Counted from the stretch's first letter, positions 1 to 7,538 are shown. The stretch is 16,137 nt of DNA from DYJE01 sp964637565 (GCA_964637565.1 CAZWTY010000095.1:1-16137); one strand, 5' to 3'. The notes: generated from the letters alone by a model not told the origin. Translations and numbers: made by a program.

Positions 1-2
1 TT

Positions 3-1325
3 TCCGCCCAGGCCGGCGAGGCTGCCGGCGACGCCGCCCGGAAAGCGGCCCTTCCCGCCATCCTGCAGAAAGTGTTCGATGTGACCAATCCCTGGCTGGT
101 CCGTATCGAGGAGCTGACCGGCCTTTCACGCAGCGTGACATCCTGGATTTTTCCCCTCAGCGCAGCCTTTGTCCTGGCCCTTGTCCTGATGCTGGCAGGC
201 CTTCTGATCCGGAAACTCACCGGGAAGAAAGGGCCGGCTTCGGAAAAAGCCGTGACCCTGGAAACCGAAGTCGAAGACGATACGGACGATCTTGACGATC
301 AGGAACCTTCTGAAACCTGGATCGATACCGAAGATACGAACCGTGACGGGACACCGGAAGAATCGATGTCTTCCGAGCCCACGGCCGTTGAAACAGCCGG
401 AACAAAGCCTGACGAACCGAGACCCTCGGGCATTTTCCGGAGCATCCGCAGCGGTCTTGAAAAAACACGGAAAGCCTTGTCGGATAAAATGGACCTGGTG
501 TTTTCAGGCGGGGGAAAGCTCGACGACGACCGCCTGGAAGAACTGGAGGAAATGCTGATCACCGCGGACGTGGGGGTGGAAACCTCCATCCGCCTCATCG
601 AAAACCTCAAGGACCGGCGTTCTGAAATCCAAGGGCCCGACGACCTGAAACGAATCATCCGGGAAGAGATTTTCAGCATCATCGACGTGGCGGACAAGGC
701 CCCGAAAAAACACACCAAACCCGAAGTGATCATGGTGGTCGGCGTCAACGGCGTGGGCAAGACCACCACCATCGGCAAACTGGCCTCACGGTTCGTCACG
801 GAAGGGAAAAAGGTGCTGATCGTGGCCGCCGACACCTTCCGGGCCGCCGCCTCCGAACAGCTGGCTGTGTGGGCCGGGCGCTGCGGTGCAGACATCGTGC
901 GCCACAAGGACAACTCCGACCCGGCATCGGTGGCCTTTGACGGCATGGAAGCCGCCATCTCCCGGGGCGTGGACATCGTGATGATCGACACGGCGGGACG
1001 GCTTCACACGAAAAAGAACCTGATGGAAGAGCTGAAGAAAATCCAGCGGACCGTCTCAGCCAAAATCCCCGACGCCCCCCACCGCACCCTGATGGTGCTG
1101 GACGCCACCACAGGCCAGAACGCCCTCCAGCAGGCGAAACTTTTCAACGAGTCCATCGGCGTCACGGACATCGCGCTGACCAAACTGGACGGCACGGCCA
1201 AGGGCGGCATTATCATCGGCATCCGCCACAGCCTGAAGATCCCCATCACGTACATCGGCGTGGGTGAGCAGATCGACGACCTCCGGGATTTCGACGCCAG
1301 GGAATTTGCCGACGCGTTGGTGTAA
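3..1325 (+). CDS. ftsY: Signal recognition particle receptor FtsY, 5'-partial, membrane-anchored form
   Basis: FtsY is the SRP receptor GTPase that docks ribosome-SRP complexes at the inner membrane for co-translational insertion. Numbering is from the GTG at 72. A hydrophobic segment lies at about residues 24-47, then a Glu/Asp-rich linker at about 57-118, then the helical N domain (about 120-210) and the G domain. G-domain motifs are GVNGVGKTT (224-232), DTFRAAA (254-260), DTAGR (306-310), TKLDGTAKGG (370-379) and GVGE (396-399), the SRP-GTPase set. The C terminus is complete and the stop is at 1323-1325. The frame stays open upstream of the GTG to the window edge for 23 more codons, which are Ala-rich, and the GTG has no Shine-Dalgarno sequence. 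The true start is therefore probably outside the window. E. coli FtsY has an acidic A domain with amphipathic membrane-targeting helices and no transmembrane helix, so the anchor here is notable. The downstream neighbour converges. The FtsY identity is certain; only the start is uncertain. Confidence 0.95.
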   Translation, partial: SAQAGEAAGDAARKAALPAILQKVFDVTNPWLVRIEELTGLSRSVTSWIFPLSAAFVLALVLMLAGLLIRKLTGKKGPASEKAVTLETEVEDDTDDLDDQEPSETWIDTEDTNRDGTPEESMSSEPTAVETAGTKPDEPRPSGIFRSIRSGLEKTRKALSDKMDLVFSGGGKLDDDRLEELEEMLITADVGVETSIRLIENLKDRRSEIQGPDDLKRIIREEIFSIIDVADKAPKKHTKPEVIMVVGVNGVGKTTTIGKLASRFVTEGKKVLIVAADTFRAAASEQLAVWAGRCGADIVRHKDNSDPASVAFDGMEAAISRGVDIVMIDTAGRLHTKKNLMEELKKIQRTVSAKIPDAPHRTLMVLDATTGQNALQQAKLFNESIGVTDIALTKLDGTAKGGIIIGIRHSLKIPITYIGVGEQIDDLRDFDAREFADALV

Positions 1326-1330
1326 AAACA

Positions 1331-1381
1331 GAAAACGCCGGATCGCATACGGCAAGAGACCTTGTGCAATCCGGCGTTTTC
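1331..1381. terminator. Bidirectional hairpin terminator between ftsY and the dynamin gene
   Basis: GAAAACGCCGGAT (1331-1343) pairs perfectly with ATCCGGCGTTTTC (1369-1381), giving a 13-bp stem with a 25-nt loop. The loop itself contains CAAG/CTTG and can pair further. Read leftward, the stem is followed by TGTTTTTAC, a good U-tract for the dynamin transcript. Read rightward, the T-run is mostly inside the stem. Its place between two convergent stop codons fits a shared terminator. Confidence 0.8.
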
Positions 1382-1451
1382 AGATGAAATTCCCCCAATA
1401 CTTCGTCATTCCCCCCGGCAATTCAGCCCATCAGGTTTTCTCAAGAGATCC

Positions 1452-3719
1452 TCAGAGATCGGTGATCCGTCCTTTCAGACCGGCGATGCCTGTTTTGAGG
1501 GCACCGACCTTGCTTTCCAGATCCGCCAGGTCGGCGAGCACCGTCTCCTTGTTCAGCTTCTTGTCCCGGATCATGGCGGCCAGGGTTTCGAGATCGCTGA
1601 CATAGGCCTGGAACCGGGCCGTGTGAAGATCGAAAAAGGCGTTGGCCACGGCGTCGGTGAGTTTGAAGAAATACTGGAACTTGATGTTCTCACGGTAACT
1701 GATGAAATGGGACCGGACATTCCGGAGGGTTTCACGTTTCAGGGCGGCCAGCCCGTCTTTCAGGGCCTGGACCTGGTCGCTCCGCCTGTCCATGGCTTTC
1801 TTCCTGAAGACTTTTTTGAGCCAGCTCACGAAATTGTACATCCCGAACTTCAGCAGGGCCTCGACCCGGACCCTGGCCGAATAGGTCATCATCTGGGCCG
1901 CGGGCTGGTATTTCAGGTTCACCATGCTTTTCAGGGTTTCCAGGTCTGGAATCGAGCCCATGGTTTCACGGTCGGGTATCACCATCTCAATGCCGAACTC
2001 GCCCATGGCGTGGCCGTAATCCTTCAGGGCGTTTTCCACCATGTTGGCGTAAGGTTTTGTCATCTGATCCAGGTCGGCGAGGATCTTCTCTTCCTGTTTC
2101 TTGACGAACCCCACCAGTTTCGGCGTCACCGATTCGGTGATAAAGCCGTCCAGGGCTGTCTTGAAATCCTGGTACACCAGGTAGAGGTTCTGGTTCAGAC
2201 CGGCCACCACCCCGCTTTCGTAATAGCTGTCGTAGGAAGGCTCAAACGCGACGATGAACTGGTCGATGCCAGCCAGGATATCGCCGGACCTGTCGTCGAA
2301 AAAGGTGTCCACGTCGCGCCTTATATCATCGGTCACTTTTTTCACGGCCCCGTCCAGGGTGCTCCGGATCATGTCGCTGACTTTACGGGTCTTGTCCTGG
2401 TTTTTCACGATCTTCCGGATGATGTCCTCGGCACTGTCCGAATCCCGGGACAGAAGATCCCGGTTCATCGCGGCCCACTGGCTGAGCCCTTCGGCCACCA
2501 GGGCCATGCGTTCCACATGGTTGCCGAGAAGCAGGGTGTACCGCTCCCGGGTGAGTTTGTCATGGAGCACGCTCTCGAACCGTTCCCGTTCCGATCTGGA
2601 CAGACCGGTGAATTCCGTTTCCGTTTCCCACTGGCCCAGGCGGGTTTCGTCTTTTTTCGACAGGACCGCCCCGGCGTCCCGGCGGTCGCTGAAAAGATGG
2701 TAGAGCGCCGAGATGGTGAACACCACCGGATCGGGAATGATCAGGGCGATCTCGCTCCTGATCTTGGCCAGGAGACGGTTGAAATCCTCGAAAGACTCGT
2801 GTTCGGACACGTCGCAGTTTACCGCGAACAGCATGTTGCCCATGATGCCCATGTCGCGGATCATGGTAAGGAAACGGATGTCGGCCTGGCGAAGCCCGGT
2901 CCGGCTGCTGACCACGTAGACGATGAAATGGGTCACGGCCAGGTAATCCTGGATCATGGCCAGATGCAGCGGGTTGGGCGAATCGCTGCCCTGGCAGTCG
3001 GCGATTTCGATGGAACCGTCCAGGACGTTCGACCGGATTTCAAGCTGGATATCCTTGATGTACACGGCGAGAATCTCGTCCCCGGCAAAGAGCCGGTGTT
3101 CGGAAAACGAGTCACTGCCGTATTCTTTCACCGTTTCATCGGGGCAGATGATGTCTTTCACCCGGTCGTATCCGGCCAGGTAGGACGTGAGCAGGACGCT
3201 TGTCACATTGCGGGTGTCGTGGGTGATCAGCTGGTCCGTGGTCAGGGAATCCAGGGTTTTCGCCAGCAGCTCCCGGTGACTTTCCTTCCGGAGGTCAAAG
3301 CGGAAATCGTCGGACTCCGGCTTGAACGAGGGTAGAAAAGCGAGCCCCTGTTCGATGTCCCGGTTCACCTCGTCCCAGGACTTGAAGCAGAGCCTGGCTG
3401 TCAGATCCTGTCCGCAGCGGATGCGCGTCACAATGGACGTGATGACCCCGGCCCCGCGTTTCAGGAAATCATCCCTGAAAAGGGCGTTCACAAAGGTGCT
3501 CTTTCCCGATTTGATGGGCCCCACCACAGCCACCCTCACCAGGTCTTCGGTGATCTGCCGGCTGATTCCCGCCACCGTGTTTTTCCAGTGGCTGAACGAT
3601 TCCCCGGCAACCCCGGACAGGGAGCCCGCTTTTCCCAGAAGCTCAAGATAGACCTCGCCCACGTTGAGGAGGTCTGATTTCAGTTCATCATATGTATTCA
3701 TAGTCCACATCCCGCACAT
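1452..3719 (-). CDS. Dynamin-like large GTPase (bacterial dynamin family)
   Basis: This is a 755-aa predicted dynamin-superfamily GTPase. The GTPase head is N-terminal: G1 is GPIKSGKST (67-75), the G2 region is GVITSIVTRIR (91-101), G3 is DCQG (241-244) after a hydrophobic strand, and G4 is probably NCDV (301-304), a degenerate N/TKxD. Most of the rest is charged and helical, as expected for dynamin neck and trunk helices. A basic, aromatic stretch at about 615-645 could be a membrane-binding paddle, and residues 720-753 look like a coiled coil. There is no signal peptide, so it is probably cytoplasmic and peripheral to the membrane. Bacterial dynamins bind and remodel membranes, and many occur as tandem pairs; this one stands alone. 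Three in-frame ATGs (3719, 3710, 3701) lie close together and none has a strong ribosome site. The start at 3701, giving MNTYDELK, is equally plausible. The substrate membrane and physiological role cannot be told from sequence. Confidence 0.88.
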   Translation of the reverse strand: MCGMWTMNTYDELKSDLLNVGEVYLELLGKAGSLSGVAGESFSHWKNTVAGISRQITEDLVRVAVVGPIKSGKSTFVNALFRDDFLKRGAGVITSIVTRIRCGQDLTARLCFKSWDEVNRDIEQGLAFLPSFKPESDDFRFDLRKESHRELLAKTLDSLTTDQLITHDTRNVTSVLLTSYLAGYDRVKDIICPDETVKEYGSDSFSEHRLFAGDEILAVYIKDIQLEIRSNVLDGSIEIADCQGSDSPNPLHLAMIQDYLAVTHFIVYVVSSRTGLRQADIRFLTMIRDMGIMGNMLFAVNCDVSEHESFEDFNRLLAKIRSEIALIIPDPVVFTISALYHLFSDRRDAGAVLSKKDETRLGQWETETEFTGLSRSERERFESVLHDKLTRERYTLLLGNHVERMALVAEGLSQWAAMNRDLLSRDSDSAEDIIRKIVKNQDKTRKVSDMIRSTLDGAVKKVTDDIRRDVDTFFDDRSGDILAGIDQFIVAFEPSYDSYYESGVVAGLNQNLYLVYQDFKTALDGFITESVTPKLVGFVKKQEEKILADLDQMTKPYANMVENALKDYGHAMGEFGIEMVIPDRETMGSIPDLETLKSMVNLKYQPAAQMMTYSARVRVEALLKFGMYNFVSWLKKVFRKKAMDRRSDQVQALKDGLAALKRETLRNVRSHFISYRENIKFQYFFKLTDAVANAFFDLHTARFQAYVSDLETLAAMIRDKKLNKETVLADLADLESKVGALKTGIAGLKGRITDL

Positions 3720-3741
3720 AAGTCCAAATCGGTTCTGTTTC

Positions 3742-3765
3742 GTCGTAACATAAAGGTTTTACGAC
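3742..3765. promoter_or_regulatory. 7-bp inverted repeat at the dynamin gene transcription start (possible operator)
   Basis: GTCGTAA (3742-3748) and TTACGAC (3759-3765) form a perfect inverted repeat with a 10-nt spacer. Its outer edge falls where transcription should begin, about 7 nt after the -10 element at 3772-3777. A repressor bound here would block initiation. As RNA, the repeat would be a weak 5'-leader hairpin. The symmetry is seen; the operator role is inferred. Confidence 0.4.
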
Positions 3766-3771
3766 CCATTT

Positions 3772-3800
3772 CTTATACTCTGTTCAGGCGGGCTTGTCCA
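3772..3800 (-). promoter_or_regulatory. Sigma-70-type promoter for the dynamin gene
   Basis: On the minus strand, TGGACA (3795-3800, 5/6 match to the -35 consensus) is followed after exactly 17 nt by TATAAG (3772-3777, 5/6 match to the -10 consensus). The predicted start is near 3765, giving a 5' leader of about 45-65 nt before the candidate start codons. It is the best promoter match in the window. Confidence 0.65.
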
Positions 3801-4044
3801 ATCCTAAAACCCTGTGACCCCACATTTGAAACGTTCCGTCCTTATATATGCGGCCTCCGCCGGACATTTCACTGGAAAGCCCATTTTTTCCCATCGTGAA
3901 ACGCCGGAGAAAGCCGGATTGACACCGTCCCATCCCGCAGTTACCCCATGGGTACCATATCATGAGATTTTCATCCATCAAACCGCAACACATGGGAAGC
4001 CGCTTCCTTCCTCCACCCTAACCACCTGTGTTCACACATTTTTA
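3801..4044. other. Intergenic region without a recognisable gene
   Basis: This stretch lies between the divergent promoters of the dynamin and HU genes. It can be read as short open frames on both strands (about 3814-4077 plus, 3784-3993 minus). Neither has a ribosome site, recognisable motifs or coding-like composition. A TTGACA at 3919-3924 has no convincing -10 partner. No RNA gene was recognised. Confidence 0.5.
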
Positions 4045-4074
4045 TTGACAGAACAATATCAATACTGTTACAGA
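4045..4074 (+). promoter_or_regulatory. Candidate promoter for the HU gene
   Basis: A perfect TTGACA (4045-4050) is followed after 18 nt by TACAGA (4069-4074), a weak -10 hexamer, but it is preceded by TG at 4066-4067 in the extended -10 position. Transcription would start near 4082, leaving a leader of about 105 nt before the ATG at 4188. Confidence 0.45.
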
Positions 4075-4134
4075 TAAAGGCATCTGCCAATCAATTAACC
4101 GGCGACCGTTCCGGAATCAATCTCCGCGGGAGGT

Positions 4135-4162
4135 GCCAGGCCTGGCGTTTCCGGATGGAAAC
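4135..4162 (+). promoter_or_regulatory. Two adjacent dyads in the HU leader
   Basis: GCCAGGCCTGGC (4135-4146) is a perfect 12-bp palindrome. It is followed at once by GTTTCC-GGAT-GGAAAC (4147-4162), a 6-bp stem with a 4-nt loop. Both lie 26-53 nt upstream of the HU start codon, just before the ribosome site. They could be protein-binding dyads or leader RNA structure. The role is inferred. Confidence 0.35.
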
Positions 4163-4187
4163 CATCAAATCAAAGGGGGACCTTTTC

Positions 4188-4460
4188 ATGACCAAAGCCG
4201 AACTGGTTGAAAAAATGGCGCAAGATGCAGGAATCACCAAATTGACCGCAGCAAAAGCCCTGGACTCCTTCATGGATTCGGTCATCAAGACCTTGAAGAA
4301 AAAAGACGGGAAAGTAACTCTGGTCGGTTTTGGGACATTCACCAAAGTCAAGCGCAAAGCCAGAACAGGAAGAAATCCTCAGACCGGTGAAACCATGAAA
4401 ATCAAGGCCTGTAACGTGGTGAAGTTCAAACCGGGAAAAAATCTCAAGGATGCGGTCTGA
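4188..4460 (+). CDS. HU-family histone-like DNA-binding protein
   Basis: This is a 90-aa nucleoid protein of the HU/IHF family, which bends and compacts DNA as a dimer. The N-terminal half is the helical dimerisation region, beginning MTKAELVEKMA. VGFGTF (46-51) opens the beta-saddle and GRNPQTGE (61-68) is the hallmark arm tip, with the intercalating proline at P64. The end, VVKFKPGKNLKDAV, is typical and full length. I chose the ATG at 4188 over the in-frame ATG at 4155. It has AGGGGG (4174-4179) 8 nt upstream and gives the standard HU N terminus, whereas the longer form adds an uncharacteristic 11 residues. The gene is monocistronic, with its own candidate promoter and a strong terminator. 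HU is preferred over IHF by the arm sequence, but the two families are close. Confidence 0.95.
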   Translation: MTKAELVEKMAQDAGITKLTAAKALDSFMDSVIKTLKKKDGKVTLVGFGTFTKVKRKARTGRNPQTGETMKIKACNVVKFKPGKNLKDAV

Positions 4461-4513
4461 TCCAGCCAACATTAAGCCGAACACTATTCCATCCTCATCT
4501 GTTATGATTCATC

Positions 4514-4544
4514 CAGGGGCTCTGTCGAGCCCCTGAATTTTTTT
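4514..4544 (+). terminator. Intrinsic terminator of the HU gene
   Basis: CAGGGGCTC (4514-4522) pairs with GAGCCCCTG (4527-4535) around a TGTC loop: a 9-bp GC-rich stem followed by AA and seven T (4538-4544). This is a textbook rho-independent terminator about 53 nt after the HU stop codon. Confidence 0.92.
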
Positions 4545-4821
4545 ATTCCCCCTTCCAACCTCATCCCCATAACCCTTTTTTAACCGGCTTTTCATTTTTT
4601 GTTTTGTGTAAAAAAACATTGTTGACAAAAATACACGCACATACTAATCATTAACACACGTACAAAGACAAAACACAAATCGCCATTAAAATACCCGTCC
4701 ATTCTTTTTCACTTGAATCGGTATTGCATCCACAGGGGAGGTGCCTGTTCGCATAAATCATATTATCACATGTTTTTTCAGGCTGTTGTATTTTTAATAC
4801 GTTTTCAAAAAGGAGAGTGTC
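4545..4821 (+). promoter_or_regulatory. AT-rich promoter and leader region of the secreted hydrolase gene
   Basis: The region is markedly AT-rich compared with its neighbours. T/A tracts at about 4590-4618 resemble an UP element. A perfect TTGACA lies at 4622-4627, but the -10 is poor (TAATCA at 4645-4650 with 17-nt spacing, or TACTAA at 4642-4647). A start near 4655 would leave a leader of about 165 nt. That leader contains a small ACAGG/CCTGT hairpin at 4732-4748. A strong ribosome site AAGGAG (4810-4815) sits 6 nt before the ATG. No gene was recognised inside it. Confidence 0.4.
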
Positions 4822-6609
4822 ATGAAGAAGCGTTACCGTTTGATGGCAGGGCTGTTTTTATGGATCACAATTCTCTGGGCATCCCAGGTCACCGCCATGG
4901 GTGTCAGATCCGATGAACCGGTATTCAAGGAAGCGGAAGCTGGCTATGATATTTCCTGGCGTGACGACGTGATCATTCCTGCCCATGACGGAGCTCTCAT
5001 CGCTGCTAATGTGTTCGTTCCGAAAACAGACAATCCGTATGAACGTTTCCCCCTGATCATCATGCCCAGCAGCTGGGACATGGAAGAACACGAGTACTAC
5101 GCCCAGGGCGCGAAATTCTGCCAGAAAGGATACATCGTCCTCAGCTACAGCCCCAGAGGTTTCGGGATATCCACCGGTCTTGTCAATGTGGGTGGGCCGG
5201 ACGACATGAAAGACATCTCCTCGGTGATCAGCTACGGCATCGCCAATTATCCTGTTGACGGCGTGGTGAAAGACAACTCCGGGAACGTTCTGAACGATGC
5301 CAAAGCCAAGGTCGGTATCATGGGTGTGTCCTATGGCGGCGGTTTTTCCCTTCTTGGCGCGGCTCACGACCAGCGGGTCAAGGCGGCCATGGGCATGGTG
5401 CCCTGGGGAGACCTTGTCAATTCCCTCTACCTGAACCAGACCACGAAATACGTGTGGCACTGGCTGATTCTTCTGGAAACAGGCGATCTTATCGGCAATC
5501 TGGACCCCCAGGTCCGGGAACTCACCGAACTTCTATTCGCCCACGATCATCCGGCCAATTACGATTACATCGTCAACTGGGCCCTTGACCGGTCCCCCAT
5601 CAATTACCTTGACCAGCTGAACTACACCGATGACGGTAAACCCAGAGACATCGCCATCGCCATCAGCACCAATCTCCAGGACGAGATGTTTCCGCCCAAC
5701 GCCACGCTGAATTTCTTCTACAGCCTGAAAACACCCAAGAAACGCATGGACCTGAACAGGGGCATCCACGCCTCTGCTGAAATGACAGGCCTTGTGGGCA
5801 TGGAAAACGTGGTGTGGAGAAAGGCCCACGCCTGGATGGACGAGCACCTCAAGGGGATCGATACGGGCATCATGGACATGAAACCCATGAGCATCAGCAA
5901 CAAGGACAACGGAACACACGTCTACACGGATCACATCTACCTCAAGGACCTCAACCTCAGTCATCTTGAAGGCATCTACAACCCCGCGGACAACGTGAAC
6001 ACCCTCGTTCCCGAGAAATTTTACCTGGGCGCCCGTCCCGATGGCAGGATCTACGGCAAACTCGGCTCGTCACCCATGCCGTCCAGCCTGACCAACAGCA
6101 TCGTCACAGGCGACAACTCGGGGATCGGCACAGGCATTCCGGCCCTCAGCTCCATCCTGGAGGCCCACACCAATTTCATCCATGTGGTGACACCCTTTGC
6201 CCTGGCCAGCAAAACCAAGGCCATTGTCTATGCGTCCGAGCCTTCGAAATCGGAACGCCTGATCGTGGGCACACCCCACCTCAAGCTGAACATCACCTGC
6301 AACAAGCCCACGTACCAGCTTGTGGCCCATCTGTACAAACTTGACGCCCTCGGCAACGGGACCCTGATCTCCCACGCTCCGCTGACCATTCTCGAAGACG
6401 GCAAATTCATCCCCAACGCCAAGGTCGGTCAGAAACTCACCATCGAGTTCAACCTGATCACCACCTGTTCCACCCTGAAGAAAGGTGAACGAATCGCTCT
6501 TGCCATCGACGCCCAGGATCCGAACTACGGAACGGCTCCTGACAAAGACTATGAACTGACGTTCAGCTACAACGCCGACGCAGTTCTCAGCATCCCCTTC
6601 TCCAATTAG
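4822..6609 (+). CDS. Secreted CocE/NonD-type (X-Pro dipeptidyl-peptidase S15-like) serine hydrolase
   Basis: This is a 595-aa alpha/beta hydrolase. A Sec signal peptide (basic start MKKRYR, hydrophobic core 8-20) probably cleaves after VTA at residue 25, so the enzyme acts in the periplasm or outside the cell. The catalytic domain has an N-terminal strand region (48-115, including SYSPRGFGIS) and the nucleophile elbow GVSYGG (168-173, Ser170). It continues with an acid-residue region QDEMFPP (Asp288 likely) and a histidine region NRGIHAS (His316 likely). The last 250 residues look beta-rich, as in the jelly-roll C-terminal domain of S15/CocE enzymes. Members cleave X-Pro peptides, cocaine-like esters or other acyl substrates; the substrate here cannot be assigned. 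The gene stands alone, with an AT-rich promoter region and terminators on both sides, so it gives no pathway hint. Family is confident, specificity unknown. Confidence 0.85.
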   Translation: MKKRYRLMAGLFLWITILWASQVTAMGVRSDEPVFKEAEAGYDISWRDDVIIPAHDGALIAANVFVPKTDNPYERFPLIIMPSSWDMEEHEYYAQGAKFCQKGYIVLSYSPRGFGISTGLVNVGGPDDMKDISSVISYGIANYPVDGVVKDNSGNVLNDAKAKVGIMGVSYGGGFSLLGAAHDQRVKAAMGMVPWGDLVNSLYLNQTTKYVWHWLILLETGDLIGNLDPQVRELTELLFAHDHPANYDYIVNWALDRSPINYLDQLNYTDDGKPRDIAIAISTNLQDEMFPPNATLNFFYSLKTPKKRMDLNRGIHASAEMTGLVGMENVVWRKAHAWMDEHLKGIDTGIMDMKPMSISNKDNGTHVYTDHIYLKDLNLSHLEGIYNPADNVNTLVPEKFYLGARPDGRIYGKLGSSPMPSSLTNSIVTGDNSGIGTGIPALSSILEAHTNFIHVVTPFALASKTKAIVYASEPSKSERLIVGTPHLKLNITCNKPTYQLVAHLYKLDALGNGTLISHAPLTILEDGKFIPNAKVGQKLTIEFNLITTCSTLKKGERIALAIDAQDPNYGTAPDKDYELTFSYNADAVLSIPFSN

Positions 6610-6614
6610 ACCTT

Positions 6615-6640
6615 CCGGGAAGACGTGTCCGTCTTCCCGG
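6615..6640 (+). terminator. First hairpin after the secreted hydrolase gene
   Basis: CCGGGAAGACG (6615-6625) pairs with CGTCTTCCCGG (6630-6640) around a TGTC loop, an 11-bp perfect stem starting 5 nt after the stop codon. It lacks a T-run, so it is more likely an mRNA-stabilising hairpin or the first half of a tandem terminator. Confidence 0.6.
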
Positions 6641-6647
6641 GCCCTAA

Positions 6648-6692
6648 AAAAGCGGGAAAGACACTCCCCTCGTCTTTCCCGCTTTTCTTTTT
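6648..6692. terminator. Bidirectional terminator between the hydrolase and NRDE genes
   Basis: AAAAGCGGGAAAGAC (6648-6662) pairs perfectly with GTCTTTCCCGCTTTT (6672-6686): a 15-bp stem with a 9-nt loop, then CTTTTT on the plus strand. Leftward reading ends the stem in AAAAGC/GCTTTT with further T, so it can end both convergent transcripts. Confidence 0.88.
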
Positions 6693-7450
6693 CAGTTGAT
6701 CTGAAAAACCTGGCAAGAAGGGTCTGCGCCCGGATCATGGGTCCTTTCTTCAAACCTCACCCCGCCGTCGCGATCCACGAGAATCACCGCCGAAGACCGG
6801 GTTCCGTAACCCGGACTTTCGATGAAAATCGGACTTAAAACACGTTCCAGCTCAAGCCCGACCCCTGTGTCCGGAAGCTCGTGATCCTCCGGTCTTCTCC
6901 TGTCGGCCAGAAGATCGAAAAAGTCCTCCGCATCCAGACTCTGACGGTCCTGGACAAGAGCGGCCAGGGCCCGCTTTCCCCGTTTTACCTTGGGCCAGGG
7001 CGTGTCGAGAAAGGCGTTGCTCAGCCCGTGGAATCCCGGCCCGACTGTCTGTATCGCGCTGTCCATGTTGGAAAAATACAGCAGATCGTCCGTGTCTCCC
7101 ACAAGAAGGTTGAATCCGCTGTATTCCGAAGCCTTTTGTTTGACCGCCTCCAGGTATTGCCCGGGGCCCAAATCACTTTCCAGAAAATCCCGGACAAGAT
7201 TTCCCCGGGTGGGGCCGTTTTTTTTTAACACGGCGAGATTTCTGAAATTGGTGAGTGCGGCGAACCGGCCGTTCCTGTTGAATCCCAGCCAGGTTCCCTG
7301 GCTTTGCTCATCCCGCCCCGCGAGTATATCGGGGTTTTCCGGCCAGAAGCCCAGGGATCGGGTAGGCCTTTCGTAAAATTCATCCCGGTTGGCGGCAAGA
7401 ACCAGCCTGTAACGGGGATGGTTTTTATATGAAAACAAAATCAAACACAT
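6692..7450 (-). CDS. NRDE/TANGO2-family protein
   Basis: This 252-aa protein belongs to the NRDE (TANGO2, transport and Golgi organisation 2) family, which is found in bacteria and in eukaryotes. The start MCLILFSYKNHPRYRLVLAANRDE is diagnostic: Cys2 after the initiator Met, then NRDE at 21-24, GTWLG at 52-56 and ALTN at 65-68. A later GLSNAFLDTPWPKV stretch and the C-terminal RSSAVILVDRDG strand also fit. The family is predicted to have an Ntn-hydrolase-like fold with Cys2 as possible nucleophile. Its biochemical role in bacteria is not established; heme or lipid handling has been proposed for the animal protein. The frame continues upstream to 7540, but those 30 residues are AT-rich and unlike the family, so I chose the ATG at 7450. 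The ribosome site there is weak. It is a single gene, divergent from the thiolase gene. Confidence 0.88.
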   Translation of the reverse strand: MCLILFSYKNHPRYRLVLAANRDEFYERPTRSLGFWPENPDILAGRDEQSQGTWLGFNRNGRFAALTNFRNLAVLKKNGPTRGNLVRDFLESDLGPGQYLEAVKQKASEYSGFNLLVGDTDDLLYFSNMDSAIQTVGPGFHGLSNAFLDTPWPKVKRGKRALAALVQDRQSLDAEDFFDLLADRRRPEDHELPDTGVGLELERVLSPIFIESPGYGTRSSAVILVDRDGGVRFEERTHDPGADPSCQVFQIN

Positions 7451-7508
7451 ATCTTTAAACCGGTTTTTCCTCGTTGTCTTTTTATCGTCTATTTGGTATT
7501 CTTCCGGA

Positions 7509-7538
7509 TTGATATTTAACAGATTTTTTAATGATAAC
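7509..7538 (+). promoter_or_regulatory. Candidate promoter for the thiolase gene
   Basis: In the 131-bp AT-rich divergent region, TTGATA (7509-7514, 5/6 of the -35 consensus) is followed after 18 nt by GATAAC (7533-7538, 4/6 of the -10 consensus). Transcription would start near 7545, about 37 nt before the ATG. A minus-strand promoter for the NRDE gene must lie in the same interval, but I see no clear match. Confidence 0.4.

Noticed and set aside
1362..3335. 657-codon open frame on the plus strand opposite the dynamin gene
   Set aside because: The translation is rich in His, Gln, Phe and Gly with no domain, typical of the antisense shadow of a GC-rich gene. The minus-strand frame has clear GTPase motifs.
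3784..4077. Small open frames on both strands in the dynamin-HU intergenic region
   Set aside because: No ribosome sites, no family resemblance, and they overlap both candidate promoters.
4155..4187. Upstream in-frame ATG for the HU gene
   Set aside because: It adds 11 uncharacteristic residues and lies within a leader dyad; the ATG at 4188 has the ribosome site and the standard HU start.
4713..4916. 67-codon frame upstream of and overlapping the secreted hydrolase start
   Set aside because: Starts with TTG without a ribosome site and runs in another frame into the signal-peptide region of a well-supported gene.
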